Shown piece after piece: positions 52,520 to 61,883 of a stretch of 64,000 nucleotides of DNA. Each line of letters starts with the position of its first letter. Position 1 is the stretch's first letter. Source of the stretch: Rhodanobacteraceae bacterium (lineage in GTDB: Bacteria > Pseudomonadota > Gammaproteobacteria > Xanthomonadales > Rhodanobacteraceae); NCBI GenBank assembly GCA_004299705.1, contig SCQS01000078.1, forward strand, positions 1-64,000, in the 5' to 3' direction. The position numbers were made by a program, and so were the translations under genes. The notes below the pieces were generated by a model. It had not been told where the DNA came from, did no database searches, and saw nothing but the letters and a program-made list of their open reading frames with translations.

Positions 52520-55500
52520 GTTTGAGCCAACGTGCGGCGAACGTCGGCAGCACCAGCAGGTTGAGTGCGGTCGAAGTCAGCAGCCCCCCCAGGATGACCG
52601 CAGCCATCGGTCCTTCGATTTCGTTGCCGGGCGCACCCGAGGTGAACGCGAGCGGCGCCAGGCCCAGCGCCGTCACCAGCGCGGTCATCAGGATCGGCAC
52701 CAAGCGTTCGGCGGCGCCGCGCTGCACCGTATCAACCGTCCACGGTTGGCCTTCGACAACGACCAGGTGCCGGTAGTGCGACACCAACATGATCGAGTTG
52801 CGGACACTGATGCCGAACAAGGTGACGAACCCAACCAGACCGCCCAACGTCAACACACCACCCGTGAGCAACGCCACCGCGATGCCCCCCACCAATGCAA
52901 ACGGCAAATTGACGAGTACCAGCGCCACCACTCGCACACTCCTCAATGCAAGATAAAGCAGGAGCACGACGCCGACAGCCGCGAGCAGGCTATGCACGAG
53001 CAGTTGCAAGGTGGAGGCCGCCTGGGCGCTCGCAGCGCCGGTAAAAACCGGGTAAACGCCGGCCGGCCAATGTACGTGCCGCGCAAGCGCCCGTTTGGCC
53101 GCGACAACGAAGCCGGCGGCGGTCGTGCCGTGCAGATCGACCGTGACCGTCTGCACCCGTTGGCCGCCTTCATGCAGGATCAGGAAACGGCCGGACCTGA
53201 TGCGTAGCGTGGCGAGCTCGGAAAGTGGGACATGGCGGCCATCCGGCGTTGCAATCGGCAATGCACCCACGCTCTCCGGATCGCGCCGCAAGGTTGGCGG
53301 CAGAATCACGTCCACGTCGAACAGGCGGCTTCCGTCCACTACTTCGCCGACGCGCGCGCCGGCATACGCTGCGTGCATGGCTTCCAGCACCGTAGCCGGT
53401 GCAACGCCATAGGTCGCCAACGCCGATGCGCGCAGGCGGATCGACAATTGCGGTTCGCCCTGCGGTGCCTGCACTTGCACGTTGGATGCGCCATGGATTC
53501 CGGACAATATTCGCGCGACCTCGGCGGCTTTGCGATCGAGCACGTCGAGATTGTTCCCGTAGATGTTCACCGCCACCGGTGCGGTATAGCCGGAAAGCGT
53601 TTCATGGATGCGCTCGGTCAAAAACGTGTTGACGGAGAAGTCGGTTCCGACGAACCGCGTCAATGTTTGCCGGATCTGATCGAGCACCCGTTGCTGGCCG
53701 CTGCCCGACAAGGGTTTCAAATCCACCGCGAATTCGCTGGAGAAGATCGGTGCGGGATCTGCGATGAGGCTGGCGCGTCCGGTGCGCTGGGCCACCGAGC
53801 GCACGCCGGGGATGGTCAGCAGCGCATGTGTGACCTTCATGCCAAGTTGTTGCGAAGCCTGTAACGAAGCCCCCGGCGCCAGACGCATGTGCACGATGTA
53901 GTGTCCCTCGCGCAGTTGCGGAAGAAAAGTTCCCTTCAGAAACGGCAACGCGATCAATGCCGCCAAGCAAAGTAGCACCAAGGCGGCGACCAGTGCGCGC
54001 GGGCGACGATCGATGCGCGCGAGCAGGCGGCCATAATGCCGCTTGAGCCAGCTCTGCACCGTCGGCTCCCGCTCGGTTTCGGCGTCGCGCAACAACATCA
54101 GCGCCAGGGCCGGCGTCAGCGTCAGCGCCACGGCCAGCGAGGCCATGATCGCGGCGATGTAGGCGACGCCCAGCGGCGCGAACAGGCGCCCCGCGACGCC
54201 CGACAGCGTCAGCACCGGCACGAACACCAATGCCACGATGAAGGTGGCGTAGATGACCGCACTGCGCACTTCCAGCGACGCGGCCCACACCACTTTCAGG
54301 GTCGGCTGGGGCGCGGCCATCTCCCGGTTGAGGCGCAGACGGCGCACGATGTTTTCGACGTCGATGATCGCGTCATCGACGACTTCGCCGATCGCGATGG
54401 CCAACCCGCCCAGCGTCATGGTGTTCAACCCGAAGCCGAAATGTGCGAGCACGATCACGGCCACCAGCAATGACAACGGAATGGCGATGGCCGAGATCAA
54501 CGCTGCGCGCGCATTGCGCATGAACAGGAACAGCACCACGATCACGAGTGCGGCGCCGATCAGCAAGGCATCGCGCAAGTGACCGGTTGCCGCCGCGATG
54601 AAGTTCGCGGGGCGGAACAAGGCCGGATACAGCCGCACCTGCTGCGCCTGCAGCGCCGGCCGCAGCGCGTGCAGGCGTTGTTCGAGCGCACGGGTGACCT
54701 GCACCGTGTTGGCACCGTACTGTTCCGAGATGACGAGCATGACCCCGCGCTTGCCCATGATCGAGGCCGCGCCGGCCGCGGGCGCGGCGCCATCGGTGAC
54801 GTGTGCAATATCGCCGAGGCGGACCTCGGCGCCGTTGTCCGTGCGCAGGGTCACGGCGGCGATGGCCGTCGCGGTGACGGGCACACCTTCCGGCGTCAGC
54901 ACGATCCGTTGCTCGCTGCCCTCGACGAAGCCGGCACCCAGTTTGCTGGTCGCGCGCCGGGCAGCGGTCATCACGTCCTGAAACGACAGTCCATAGCGCG
55001 CCATGGCCGTGGGATGCACCTGGATCTGCACCTGTTTGAGCGCCCCGCCAAAGACGCTGATATCGGAAACGCCAGGCACCGCCAGCAATTGCGGTCTCAA
55101 CGTCCAATCCGCCAGCGTGCGCAGTTGCATCGGCGAACGCATGTCCGAGGTGATGCCGATAGTGAGCACGATGCCCGCGGATGAGGACAACGGCAGCAAA
55201 ACCGGCGTGTGCACCACGGCCGGCAAGCTGGCCGCCGCCCTTGCCATGCGCTCCGAAACCGTCTGGCGCACGCGCGCGACGTCGCTGCCCTCGTGGAAGG
55301 TCAGCGTGATCATCGACAGGCCCTGCATCGACTTCGATCGCATGGTCACCAGGCCGCCAGCGCCGGCCAGGGCGTTTTCGAGCGGCTGGGTCACCAGCGT
55401 CTCGACCTGCTGCGGCGAGAATCCGGGCACCTCGGTCTGCACGACGGCTTGCGGAGGGGCGAATTCCGGGAACACGTCGCGCTTGGCTTGGCCCAACGAC

Positions 55501-55586
55501 AAGGCGCCGTAGGCGACGGCCATGATCGCGAGCGCCATGACGATGCCACGGAAGCGCACCGCGAAGCCGACGATGGCATTCAGCAT
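52464..55586 (-). CDS. CzcA/CusA-type heavy-metal RND efflux pump
   Basis: A 1040-residue inner-membrane RND pump with twelve helices, typical in size. N-terminal QAKRDVFPEFAPPQAVVQTEVPG and the helix four proton-relay segment IAIGEVVDDAIIDVENI (two adjacent Asp, then D and E) identify the heavy-metal group. Central periplasmic loops and the SVRNSIMLVSHYRHL segment follow. It pumps divalent or monovalent metals from periplasm to outside together with the adaptor and TolC-type genes upstream. Metal preference cannot be assigned. Confidence 0.92.
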   Translation of the reverse strand: MLNAIVGFAVRFRGIVMALAIMAVAYGALSLGQAKRDVFPEFAPPQAVVQTEVPGFSPQQVETLVTQPLENALAGAGGLVTMRSKSMQGLSMITLTFHEGSDVARVRQTVSERMARAAASLPAVVHTPVLLPLSSSAGIVLTIGITSDMRSPMQLRTLADWTLRPQLLAVPGVSDISVFGGALKQVQIQVHPTAMARYGLSFQDVMTAARRATSKLGAGFVEGSEQRIVLTPEGVPVTATAIAAVTLRTDNGAEVRLGDIAHVTDGAAPAAGAASIMGKRGVMLVISEQYGANTVQVTRALEQRLHALRPALQAQQVRLYPALFRPANFIAAATGHLRDALLIGAALVIVVLFLFMRNARAALISAIAIPLSLLVAVIVLAHFGFGLNTMTLGGLAIAIGEVVDDAIIDVENIVRRLRLNREMAAPQPTLKVVWAASLEVRSAVIYATFIVALVFVPVLTLSGVAGRLFAPLGVAYIAAIMASLAVALTLTPALALMLLRDAETEREPTVQSWLKRHYGRLLARIDRRPRALVAALVLLCLAALIALPFLKGTFLPQLREGHYIVHMRLAPGASLQASQQLGMKVTHALLTIPGVRSVAQRTGRASLIADPAPIFSSEFAVDLKPLSGSGQQRVLDQIRQTLTRFVGTDFSVNTFLTERIHETLSGYTAPVAVNIYGNNLDVLDRKAAEVARILSGIHGASNVQVQAPQGEPQLSIRLRASALATYGVAPATVLEAMHAAYAGARVGEVVDGSRLFDVDVILPPTLRRDPESVGALPIATPDGRHVPLSELATLRIRSGRFLILHEGGQRVQTVTVDLHGTTAAGFVVAAKRALARHVHWPAGVYPVFTGAASAQAASTLQLLVHSLLAAVGVVLLLYLALRSVRVVALVLVNLPFALVGGIAVALLTGGVLTLGGLVGFVTLFGISVRNSIMLVSHYRHLVVVEGQPWTVDTVQRGAAERLVPILMTALVTALGLAPLAFTSGAPGNEIEGPMAAVILGGLLTSTALNLLVLPTFAARWLKHDDLTASSTTRDSLAASE

Positions 55587-55694
55587 GGTGTGGCTGCTCC
55601 TGCCAGTTCGCGAGCAGGCGTCGCGTGGAGCCGAGCACCGCGGAAGGAATTAAAGAGAATCCGCAGGGCGCCCGCAACAGACGGCATTCGGCGA

Positions 55695-56696
55695 TCAGTC
55701 GTCATCGCTGGAAGCCGGTTGGGTCCCCGGCGGCGGCAGCAATTCCTGCGACAGCAGCAACTCGCCGCCATGCGTCACGACTCGCTCGCCAACCCGAAAG
55801 CCTTGTGCCTGGAACCAGCCGGCGCCATCGCGCGCATCGACTGCAACCGGCCGGCGTCGAAAGTGGCCGGGCGAGGATTCCGCGTACACCCACGATTGTC
55901 CGGCATACCAGATCACCGCCGAGGCAGGCACGACGACGCCGCTCTGCACGGATGCGTTCGTGGGCACGGAAGCGCTGAGCCGCCAACCTGTACGCAAGTG
56001 ACCATCATCGCTGCGGTAAAAGAAGGTCGGTCCCGGCAGGACCGCGCCTGCATGGGGTGAGGGCCCCAGAAGTTGCGCGCTCAAACTGGGCCCATTGGGA
56101 AGTCGCACTTGGATTTCGTGTGGTGCGGTATTGGCACTGCCCAATGGCATCGCAAGTTCGAGCAGCGCGACGCGTCCCTCCGCATAGTTGGCCAACGCTT
56201 GCGGCCCTCGCTCCGCGAGCGCGGTCAACACCGCGCCCCAACGGGAACGCGCGTCCACGCTTTTTGCCGCATAGGCGGACGCGGCGGCAACCTGTTGTGC
56301 GCGTGCCGTCGCAGCCGCCGCGTCGGCGGATTGCACTTCCCGCAACGCGGCGTTGCCGCCGTGCCGATAAAGATCGTTCGCGCGCCGAGCTTCGGCTTCG
56401 CTCGCCTTCACCGACTTGGCGGCCGCTGCTGCACTCGCACGCGCCGCAGCCAGCTGTGCTGATAGCGCGACCAGAGGCTGCGGGTCCAGCACCGTGACGA
56501 TTCCCTCGGACTGCGGGGTATAGCGCGCCTTCGGCAGTGTCTCCACTTCGATCCCGCTGGCCGAAATCTTTTCTGCAGACAGCGTGACGACGTCATTGGT
56601 TGAATCGGCACAAGCCGGCGCAATCGTCACGATGCCGACCAGCAGGACACCGAGGACCGCGAGCGCGCGAATCGGCACGTCAGTGCACTTCCACAT
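55695..56696 (-). CDS. Periplasmic adaptor (membrane-fusion) protein of the RND system
   Basis: A 333-residue adaptor with an N-terminal signal segment (VLLVGIVTIAPACADS, a possible lipobox), a short Ala-rich hairpin region around 80-155 (SAQLAAARASAAAAAKSVKASEAEARRANDLYRHG) and the barrel domain beyond it. It lacks the Met-rich copper motif of CusB, so copper specificity is not indicated. ATG 56696 overlaps the TolC gene's end by 17 bases; the longer frame is an overlap. Confidence 0.82.
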   Translation of the reverse strand: MWKCTDVPIRALAVLGVLLVGIVTIAPACADSTNDVVTLSAEKISASGIEVETLPKARYTPQSEGIVTVLDPQPLVALSAQLAAARASAAAAAKSVKASEAEARRANDLYRHGGNAALREVQSADAAAATARAQQVAAASAYAAKSVDARSRWGAVLTALAERGPQALANYAEGRVALLELAMPLGSANTAPHEIQVRLPNGPSLSAQLLGPSPHAGAVLPGPTFFYRSDDGHLRTGWRLSASVPTNASVQSGVVVPASAVIWYAGQSWVYAESSPGHFRRRPVAVDARDGAGWFQAQGFRVGERVVTHGGELLLSQELLPPPGTQPASSDDD

Positions 56697-58122
56697 GGGC
56701 GGCTCCGGAATCATCGGTGGGTGGAGTGGGTGTGCCGGCCGCAGACTGGACGGACGGAAGCGGCAACTGCGAGGCGGGCCAGAGCGGCTGCTGCACGGCA
56801 TCTTCGAGTGCACCGAGCGCTGCCCACACCTGGGATAATGCGCTCTCGGCATTCAGCTCGGCGGTGTCAGCCGCGATGTTCGCCGTGAGGACAGCGGGTC
56901 GACCGACCTGGCCCGCAGTGCGCCGGACTTCAGCACGTGCTGCGAGCTCATGGGCCTTGGCTGCCGCATCCGCCATGCGACGCCAAGCCGCATAGCGCAA
57001 CGCGTATTGGGCACGGGCGGCGTCCAGTTGATTGAAGATGCTGGCCTGCTTTGCGCGCACGTTGGCCGCAGCTTCGTCGCGCCCCGCCGCTGCAGCGCGG
57101 ATGCGCGCGCCGGCGCCGTGAAAAAGTGGCAACTCGACATCCACGCCAAAAGTGAACTTGCGCTGGCGCTGGTCGTACAGGTAACCCGGCGCGATCGCGA
57201 GTTGCGGGTAACGTGAACCCGCCGCTTCGCGCAGGTGCGCTTCGGCAGCGCGGTAACGCTGCAGCAGAACCGCGAGATCGAGTCGATTCCACACCGCGTC
57301 CTTTGCCAAGGCCACACGCGGCAGCGCGGAAGGTGCAGGCGGCGTGTCGAGCCCCGGCCACCTCAGCGTGACGCCTGAAAGTGCGGCACGGGGGACGCCG
57401 ATCGCGGAGGCCAGCGCCGCGCCGGCCTTGGCGTCCTGTACGCGGCGCGAAGCCAGATCTGCTTCGGCGCGTTGACGCTCGAGTTCGGCAGCAAGAACCG
57501 CATTGCGATCGATCTCGCCCGCAGTCTGTTGTTGACGGAGCGCATCGAGGTGGAGCGTGTCGGCATGTACGACGGCCTGCGTCAGGTTTTCGGCGCGGCG
57601 GCTGAACAGCACGTCCCGGAGCGCCGCGATCGCCCGCGCCCGGCTTTGCCACAGAGCTTCGGCTGCCTGATCGCGTGCTGCAATGGTTTCGGCAGTCGCT
57701 GCTGCGCGACGGGCTTGAGCTTCGCCCGGATGCAGTAACGGGAGCAACACGGCGACCCCGATCGTCCACGGATTGGGGCCAGCCAACCCGGAGAAAACCT
57801 TCTCGGGGCTGAGCTTGAGGGTGGGGTTGGTGCGTTGGGCCGACAGTGTCGCATTGGCTTCAGCACTCCGGGCGGCCGCGCGCGCCTGTGCCAAGATCGG
57901 ATCGAAATACCATGCTGCCACCGTGATCCGGTCAGGGGTCCAGGGTGCGGCGACATTGCCCGAGAGTCCGAAGCGGGTTTCGGCCCTCGCCAGACCGGCT
58001 GCATCGAGACGCCTCCCCGCAAAATCGTGCGCAACCAGCTTCGGATCGAGCGTGCGCGGTGGCGGTACGGAGGCGCAAGCGGCCAACGCCAATGTAAACA
58101 GACCGATCCATACCGACTTCAT
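56680..58122 (-). CDS. TolC/CusC-type outer-membrane factor
   Basis: A 480-residue OMF lipoprotein. Lipobox LALAAC puts the lipidated cysteine at residue 16, followed by a Pro-rich linker and the two OEP repeats (about 85-255 and 285-460), with long helices such as RAEADLASRRVQDAKAGAALASAIGV and AHELAARAEVRRTAGQV. Forms the exit duct for the RND pump. It is the first gene of the three-gene efflux operon and lies 58 bases after the sensor kinase gene's end. Confidence 0.9.
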   Translation of the reverse strand: MKSVWIGLFTLALAACASVPPPRTLDPKLVAHDFAGRRLDAAGLARAETRFGLSGNVAAPWTPDRITVAAWYFDPILAQARAAARSAEANATLSAQRTNPTLKLSPEKVFSGLAGPNPWTIGVAVLLPLLHPGEAQARRAAATAETIAARDQAAEALWQSRARAIAALRDVLFSRRAENLTQAVVHADTLHLDALRQQQTAGEIDRNAVLAAELERQRAEADLASRRVQDAKAGAALASAIGVPRAALSGVTLRWPGLDTPPAPSALPRVALAKDAVWNRLDLAVLLQRYRAAEAHLREAAGSRYPQLAIAPGYLYDQRQRKFTFGVDVELPLFHGAGARIRAAAAGRDEAAANVRAKQASIFNQLDAARAQYALRYAAWRRMADAAAKAHELAARAEVRRTAGQVGRPAVLTANIAADTAELNAESALSQVWAALGALEDAVQQPLWPASQLPLPSVQSAAGTPTPPTDDSGAAHVEVH

Positions 58123-58179
58123 CGGTAGAGGGTAGTGCTGACCCCGTGTTGAAACACGATCAATTCGATGACAATTCTG

Positions 58180-59625
58180 TCATCCAGCCGGCGTTTCAGT
58201 TGAGGCAGGAAACAGCAGGGTCACCGTGGTGCCCATGCTCAAGGTGCTGTCTATAGCAGCGCGGCCACCGTGAAGATCGACGATGGTCTTGACGATGGAA
58301 AGCCCCAGGCCGGTGCCTTGCCCGGATTCGCGCGTGCGGGCCGGATCCGCCTGGTAGAAACGATCGAACAGGTGTGGCAGGTGCTCAGCACTGATGCCTT
58401 CGCCATGGTCACGGACACGAAGCTCCAGCTCGCCACCGTTCAAGGGCCGCAGCGTAATCCTGATCTCACCGTCGTCTCGGGAATGGCGGATTGCATTCGT
58501 CAAAAGATTGGCCACGGCCTGGCGAAACAGCACCGGGTCGGCGGTGATTTCCGCCGTGCCTTCGAGCACAAGACGAATGCCACGCATCGCAGCGCCCGGT
58601 ACATGCTGGTCCATGACCCAAGAACACGCACGGCCGGCATCGAACCGTTCGGTACGCAACGCCAATCCTGCGTGTTCGGCACGCGCCATGAACAACAGAT
58701 TGTCGACCAGAACATTGAGTCGCCGGCACTCGTCCAGGCTGGATTCGATCGCGGCACGGTACACTTCGGTGGTGCGCGGACGCAGCAGGCAGACTTCGAG
58801 TTCACCGCTCATGTTGCTCAACGGCGTGCGCAGTTCATGGGCAAGATCCGCAGAAAAGCGGGATAGCCGCGAGAAGGCTTCCTCGAGCCGCGTCAGCATG
58901 GCGTTGAACACCCGCACCAATTCGCCGAGTTCGCTCGGCCATGGCGGCGTCATCGGAATGCGCGCCGACAGCCGTGTCGGCATGACTTCGCGCGCCGCAT
59001 CGACGATCCGTTTCACCGGCGCCAAGCCATGCGCGGATACCCAGCGCCCCGCGATCGCCAGCAAAGGTGTGAGCAGCAGGAACATGGCCAGCATGACGTT
59101 GCGAAAATCGGCCATGAGCCGGTCGTCACGCGAGATGTTCATCGCCAGTTGCACGCGAGGCACCGTGGCCGCGCCATGCCCATGTAGTTGGAAGGTCGCG
59201 AGTGCGTAGACGTGATCGCCGGCCCGCCAATCGAGAATGTTCCCGATGGCGGAACCGCCATCACCAACCTTCGGGAAAAGCGTTCCGGGAAGCTCGCGTG
59301 CCATGCCGGGCGTACCGCCGAGGATCTGCCCATCCGCAGCGATCACCCTCGCCTGATACTGGCGCAGTCGGCTGTCATCGGTTTCCTTGGCGATCTCGCC
59401 GAGGAGCACTTCCGGTCGACCGCCGCCATCGCCGTAATCGGTTTGCAATTCGGCCATTTTGATTTGCAGAAAGCGCGCGTGCTCCGCACGAAAGTTGCTG
59501 GACAACCGCCAATACGCCACCGCCGCAAACAAGGCCATCGCCACCAGCGCGACCAGCGTGTAGAGCAGCGTCAGCCGCGCTCCGATGGAATGCGTTCGCG
59601 CGTGCGCTTCACTCGCCATCGGCAT
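58180..59625 (-). CDS. Heavy-metal sensor histidine kinase
   Basis: A 481-residue CusS/CzcS-like kinase. Two membrane helices (about 17-38 and 176-197) flank a periplasmic sensor of 135 residues, followed by a HAMP linker, the phosphoacceptor H263 in SADLAHELRTPLSNMSGE and the ATPase part (N box NLLTNAIRHS, G1 VRDHGEGI, G2 GTGLGLSIV). It overlaps the response regulator by 17 bases. It probably senses the metal exported by the neighbouring RND pump. Confidence 0.92.
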   Translation of the reverse strand: MPMASEAHARTHSIGARLTLLYTLVALVAMALFAAVAYWRLSSNFRAEHARFLQIKMAELQTDYGDGGGRPEVLLGEIAKETDDSRLRQYQARVIAADGQILGGTPGMARELPGTLFPKVGDGGSAIGNILDWRAGDHVYALATFQLHGHGAATVPRVQLAMNISRDDRLMADFRNVMLAMFLLLTPLLAIAGRWVSAHGLAPVKRIVDAAREVMPTRLSARIPMTPPWPSELGELVRVFNAMLTRLEEAFSRLSRFSADLAHELRTPLSNMSGELEVCLLRPRTTEVYRAAIESSLDECRRLNVLVDNLLFMARAEHAGLALRTERFDAGRACSWVMDQHVPGAAMRGIRLVLEGTAEITADPVLFRQAVANLLTNAIRHSRDDGEIRITLRPLNGGELELRVRDHGEGISAEHLPHLFDRFYQADPARTRESGQGTGLGLSIVKTIVDLHGGRAAIDSTLSMGTTVTLLFPASTETPAG

Positions 59626-60292
59626 CCAGCAAATAGCCCACGCCGCGCACGGTGTGCAGCAACGGCGCCGCGAAAGGCGTGTCCAGCTTGGCGCGCAAAC
59701 GCCGGATCACCACGTCCACGACATTGGCCTCGGTTTCAAAGCCGACTCCCCAAACGCTTTCGACGATCAGCGTGCGCGCGAGCACGCGGCCGCGTTGACG
59801 CGCCAACAGCAACAGCATGGCGTATTCCTTCGGCGTCAGCTGCACTGTCCGGCCTGCACGTTCGACATGATGGCGCAGCAGGTCGATGGTCAGATCGCCG
59901 ACACGAAGCACGCCTGGCGTGCCTGCGGGCTCCGATCGTCGCGTCAGATTGCGCAGCCGCGCCACCAACTCGGCGAAGGCGAACGGCTTGACCAGATAAT
60001 CGTCGGCGCCGAGCTCGAAGCCGCGCACCCGGTCCTCCACGTGATCGCGTGCGGTGAGAAACAGCACCGGGGTGCGGATACCATCGCTGCGCAGGGCTTT
60101 CACAATCGTCCAGCCGTCACGGCCCGGCAACATAACGTCCAAGATCGCCGCGTCGAAAATGCGCTCGCGCAACAGCGCGAGCGCAGCATTTCCATCGGCG
60201 ACGGCATCGACCGTAAAGTCCTGCTCATGCAGGCCCTGCATCAGATACCGGCGTGTCTTCGCCTCGTCCTCTGCAATGAGTATGCGCACCAT
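59609..60292 (-). CDS. OmpR-family response regulator
   Basis: A 227-residue regulator: receiver domain with D52 (AILDVMLPGRDG) as phosphorylation site, K105-type lysine in DDYLVKPFAF, and a C-terminal winged helix (RQRGRVLARTLIVESVWGVG through VVIRRLRAKLD). It belongs to the CzcR/CusR/CopR group by order and similarity. It controls the efflux operon downstream, most likely. First gene of the two-component unit. Confidence 0.93.
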   Translation of the reverse strand: MVRILIAEDEAKTRRYLMQGLHEQDFTVDAVADGNAALALLRERIFDAAILDVMLPGRDGWTIVKALRSDGIRTPVLFLTARDHVEDRVRGFELGADDYLVKPFAFAELVARLRNLTRRSEPAGTPGVLRVGDLTIDLLRHHVERAGRTVQLTPKEYAMLLLLARQRGRVLARTLIVESVWGVGFETEANVVDVVIRRLRAKLDTPFAAPLLHTVRGVGYLLDADGE

Positions 60293-60365
60293 CGTCGGGC
60301 TTGAGCGTTCAGAGTCGTCGATTCTAAACCGACATGGGGAGGTCGCCCGGCTCCCACGGGGGTAC

Positions 60366-61436
60366 TTACCCGCAGCCGTGCCCGTGTCGGTGGTGGATAT
60401 CCGGGTAATGCGGATGGCTGTGGGTTAGCGGTGCGTGGGTATGCGCATGCGTATGCGGTTCGCGCCCGTCCCAATCGAAATCGTGCGCGTGCTGGTGATG
60501 TTCGTCGTGGACGTGGCGATGCGTATGCGTGATGGGCTCGTGGGTGTGCAGGTGCTCGTGGCGTTCGGTCAGGTGCAACCACACGCCCGCGCCCATCAGG
60601 GCGACTGCCAGCCAGAACCGCAGCGAAATAGGATCGCCGAACGCCAGGATCGCGATCGCCGCACCCATGAACGGCGCCGTGGAAAAATACGCGCCGGTGC
60701 GCGCCGAACCCAGTCCACGCAATGCCAGAACGAACAACACCAGACTGACGCCGTAACCGAACAACCCGACCGTCATCGCCATGCCAATGGACGGTGTTGC
60801 AGGCAAGTGCGCACCGAGCGCCAAGGCGATCGCCACGTTGACGCCACCCGCGACCAGTCCCTTGATCCCCGCAATAAACAATGCATCGGACGCCGACACC
60901 TTGCGGGCGAAGTTATTGTCCAGCGCCCAGCACAGGCAGGCGCCGGCAATCAGCAATACGCCCCAGCCGATGCCCGCCGCATGCGAGCCATCTTGTATGC
61001 CCAGGAGCGCTGCGCCCGCGACGATGAGGGCCATCCCCAGCACGATGCGGCGGTCGGCGTTCTCGCCGAACACGATCCACGCCAGCAGCGCGGTCAACAC
61101 CACTTCAAGGTTCAACAGCAGCGACGCACTGGCGGCCGATGTCCGGGACAACCCGAGCATCAGTGCCAACGGACCGAGCACGCCGCCGAACCCGATCGCG
61201 AGCAGATACCAAACCCATTCGCCGCGCGTCATGGACGGCGTACGCCAGCCCCGGTCGCGCATGATGCGCACCAAGCCCAAGCCGATACCGCTGCCTAGGT
61301 ACAGCAGGCCTGCCAGAAGGATCGGCGGGGTGTCGCGGAGCAGTTGCTTGGCGATCGGCGTACTCGCGCCAAACAGCAGCGCCGCCACCAGCGCTGCGGC
61401 AATCGGGGGCGATCGTGCGAGACGTGTCATAGACAT
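60366..61436 (-). CDS. EamA/DMT-family transporter with His-rich C-terminal tail
   Basis: A 356-residue transporter with ten helices and two EamA repeats. After the last helix (residues ~275-290) a cytosolic tail of about 65 residues begins HLTERHEHLHTHEPITHTHR and continues to HHRHGHGCG, with about 25 histidines. Such tails bind Ni, Co or Zn and serve storage or regulation. Position next to metal efflux genes supports a metal link, although EamA proteins usually carry metabolites. Confidence 0.85.
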   Translation of the reverse strand: MSMTRLARSPPIAAALVAALLFGASTPIAKQLLRDTPPILLAGLLYLGSGIGLGLVRIMRDRGWRTPSMTRGEWVWYLLAIGFGGVLGPLALMLGLSRTSAASASLLLNLEVVLTALLAWIVFGENADRRIVLGMALIVAGAALLGIQDGSHAAGIGWGVLLIAGACLCWALDNNFARKVSASDALFIAGIKGLVAGGVNVAIALALGAHLPATPSIGMAMTVGLFGYGVSLVLFVLALRGLGSARTGAYFSTAPFMGAAIAILAFGDPISLRFWLAVALMGAGVWLHLTERHEHLHTHEPITHTHRHVHDEHHQHAHDFDWDGREPHTHAHTHAPLTHSHPHYPDIHHRHGHGCG

Positions 61437-61883
61437 AGGCTAACCCGTATGCGCTAGAGCGTGCGATGCCTTCAGCACCCGAACCGCGCACCCGCTTGCG
61501 CATCGCGCTGCTGACGATTCTCGCCATGCTGTTCCAGCAAACCGCGTTGACGTGTGTTTGCGGGTGGATATGTCGGCATGCATTGCGCCGGGATGCCGAT
61601 GGCGCAGGTGCTGCAAGCGCTGGCGCTGTGCACATGGCACTGGGCGTATTCAGATCTCAACGTGGCGACATGTAACCGTGCCGCGCGACCGCCATCTTCA
61701 TGGTCTGGCGCTGGACGAGTTGGCGTCGATCGTCACCTGATCGGCTTCATCGCACTGCGGAAATCGGCGTGGTCATGATGCTGTTCCTGCGTCAGCATGG
61801 AAGTGGTGCATCGCTGCCGGCGCCCAGGGAAGACCACAACTGAATGATTTACTGTAGCGAACTTTGGAATTTGCAATCCCAAA
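61437..61883. other. Gap with a probable frameshifted gene remnant
   Basis: No intact gene was identified in 447 bases. At 61466-61560 a plus-strand frame encodes a signal-like segment (RIALLTILAMLFQQTALT), and the continuation in another frame (from 61554: GGYVGMHCAGMPMAQVLQALALC) looks like the metal-protein family DUF2946 or a relative. One base change near 61550 would join them. It is best read as a frameshifted small gene. Confidence 0.35.

Noticed and set aside
54373..55677. A 434-codon frame overlapping the RND gene on the same strand
   Set aside because: It is an alternative frame of the conserved CzcA gene with an Arg/Gly-rich nonsense composition.
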